Shown here: positions 5,261 through 5,949 of the stretch, piece by piece
Numbering within the stretch: position 1 is the first letter of the stretch
How the letters are laid out: the number at the start of each line of letters is the position of its first letter
NCBI GenBank assembly: GCA_949297205.1
Contig: CASFSH010000012.1
Location: 1 to 5,949 of the forward strand
Source: an uncultured Bacillota bacterium
GTDB lineage: Bacteria > Bacillota > Clostridia > UBA1381
Direction: 5' to 3'
DNA length: 5,949 nt
Program-made: the position numbers and the translations under genes
The notes under the pieces: model-generated
What the model saw: the letters and a program-made list of their open reading frames with translations, nothing else
What the model was told of the DNA's origin: nothing
Database searches by the model: none

Positions 5261-5949
5261 ATGAATGAATATAGATGGTATAATGATGATTTGATGCATA
5301 ATGGCAAAAACACAGTGCATAAACCATCCGTTACTGAAAATACTTCATCAAAAGTTGTTTTGACAGCGGTGATTATTTCTGTTATTTGCTGTATAATTAC
5401 GGGGATAATACTATATTCAATATTTTTTACCGAGAAAACAAATAAAAAAATAAATAATGATAATTATGCATTTCCCGGCATTTCGGACTACAGTACGGAA
5501 AATCACTTCGATGAACCGGAAATGATACCTCAGACAGAACAGATATTGAATTCGGTGGTTGAAGTGGTTGTTGAAACAACCGGAGGTTTTATAAATAAAT
5601 CCGTTACTGTTTGTACGGGAAACGGTGTAATTCTGACATCTAACGGATATATTCTTACCACGGAATATATAAAGGAAGTGGAAGGAGATATATTTGTTGT
5701 ATTCAGTGACGGCGGAAAATATGAAGCGCAAATTGCCGGAACCGATAACGAAAAATATGTAACAGTTTTAAAGGTGGACAGAGATGATTGTTTTGCCGCA
5801 ACCATAGGAAATTCATCGGATATGAAAATAGGTGAAAAGATATATGCTGTTGGGAACAGGATTTCCGATAACTTTGATTTCCCTGTTACAAGCGGGATAA
5901 TCTGCGGATATAACAGTGACGTAACTTTAAAGGACGGAACAACGGTAAA
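5261..5949 (+). CDS. Membrane-anchored HtrA-like (S1C) protein, probable pseudoprotease, 3' truncated by window edge
   Basis: The reading frame is open from ATG 5261 to the window end, giving 229 complete codons. AAAGGA (5246-5251) lies nine bases upstream, and the gene begins 20 nt after prmC. A short cytoplasmic tail (1-30) precedes one membrane anchor (about 32-56), so the rest should be extracytoplasmic. Residues 93-229 follow the HtrA/DegP trypsin-like fold: ILNSVVEVV, GNGVILTSNGYILT, FSDGGKYEAQIAGTD, VLKVD, IGNSSDMKIGEKIYAVGN and VTSGII. At the catalytic His (usually TNNHVV) the sequence is TTEYI with Tyr136. At the catalytic Asp (usually TDLAVLK) it is KYVTVLK with Tyr166. Two of three triad residues are therefore missing. 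The Ser region and any PDZ domain lie beyond the edge. It probably acts as a binding or regulatory protein, not an active protease. The fold call is firm; loss of activity is inferred by alignment. Confidence 0.85.
   Translation, partial: MNEYRWYNDDLMHNGKNTVHKPSVTENTSSKVVLTAVIISVICCIITGIILYSIFFTEKTNKKINNDNYAFPGISDYSTENHFDEPEMIPQTEQILNSVVEVVVETTGGFINKSVTVCTGNGVILTSNGYILTTEYIKEVEGDIFVVFSDGGKYEAQIAGTDNEKYVTVLKVDRDDCFAATIGNSSDMKIGEKIYAVGNRISDNFDFPVTSGIICGYNSDVTLKDGTTV

Noticed and set aside
5417..5805. Two minus-strand open frames opposite the HtrA-like gene
   Set aside because: They overlap each other and the conserved HtrA-like frame, lack ribosome sites, and give no recognisable protein.

Overview
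The window is AT-rich bacterial chromosome from a low-GC Gram-positive, most likely an endospore-forming member of class Clostridia. The evidence is a SpoVAC homologue, strong AGGAGG-type Shine-Dalgarno sites, a DUF1385-prmC pair, and a DUF5685/J-domain gene pair of a kind I know from clostridial genomes. No species can be named from the sequence. There are no tRNA or rRNA genes, IS elements, CRISPR arrays or phage genes.

Layout, left to right. (1) Positions 5-52 are a Rho-independent terminator for a gene left of the window. (2) A sigma-A type promoter (104-131) drives an exported protein with a 'stalk' (copper amine oxidase N-terminal-like) domain and two PepSY repeats (165-980). (3) A bidirectional terminator (about 997-1057) lies between that gene and the convergent spoVAC homologue (1098-1541, minus strand). 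No spoVAD or spoVAE follows spoVAC. (4) The divergent intergenic region 1542-1860 holds a near-consensus promoter (1689-1717) and a leader of roughly 135 nt with several possible stems. (5) The next two genes overlap by 14 nt: a DUF5685 protein (1861-2718) and a J-domain/TPR protein with a Gly/Tyr linker and Cys-rich tail (2705-3328). (6) After 77 nt come a DUF1385 membrane protein (3406-4395) and prmC (4389-5240), overlapping by 7 nt. Twenty nt later begins a membrane-anchored HtrA-like protein (5261 onward) that runs off the right edge.

Everything from about 1720 to the right edge could be one plus-strand transcript, since no convincing terminator interrupts it. PrmC's role (methylation of release factors) is secure. 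The DUF5685 and DUF1385 proteins have no established function but carry conserved Cys/His/Asp motifs that look like metal-binding sites. The J-domain protein is probably a DnaK co-chaperone dedicated to a client, plausibly its coupled DUF5685 neighbour. The HtrA-like protein has lost the catalytic His and Asp in the part visible here, so it is probably a pseudoprotease.

The best candidates for undescribed biology are the DUF5685/J-domain module with its leader, the HxxEH-type motif in the DUF1385 protein, and the apparent HtrA pseudoprotease.
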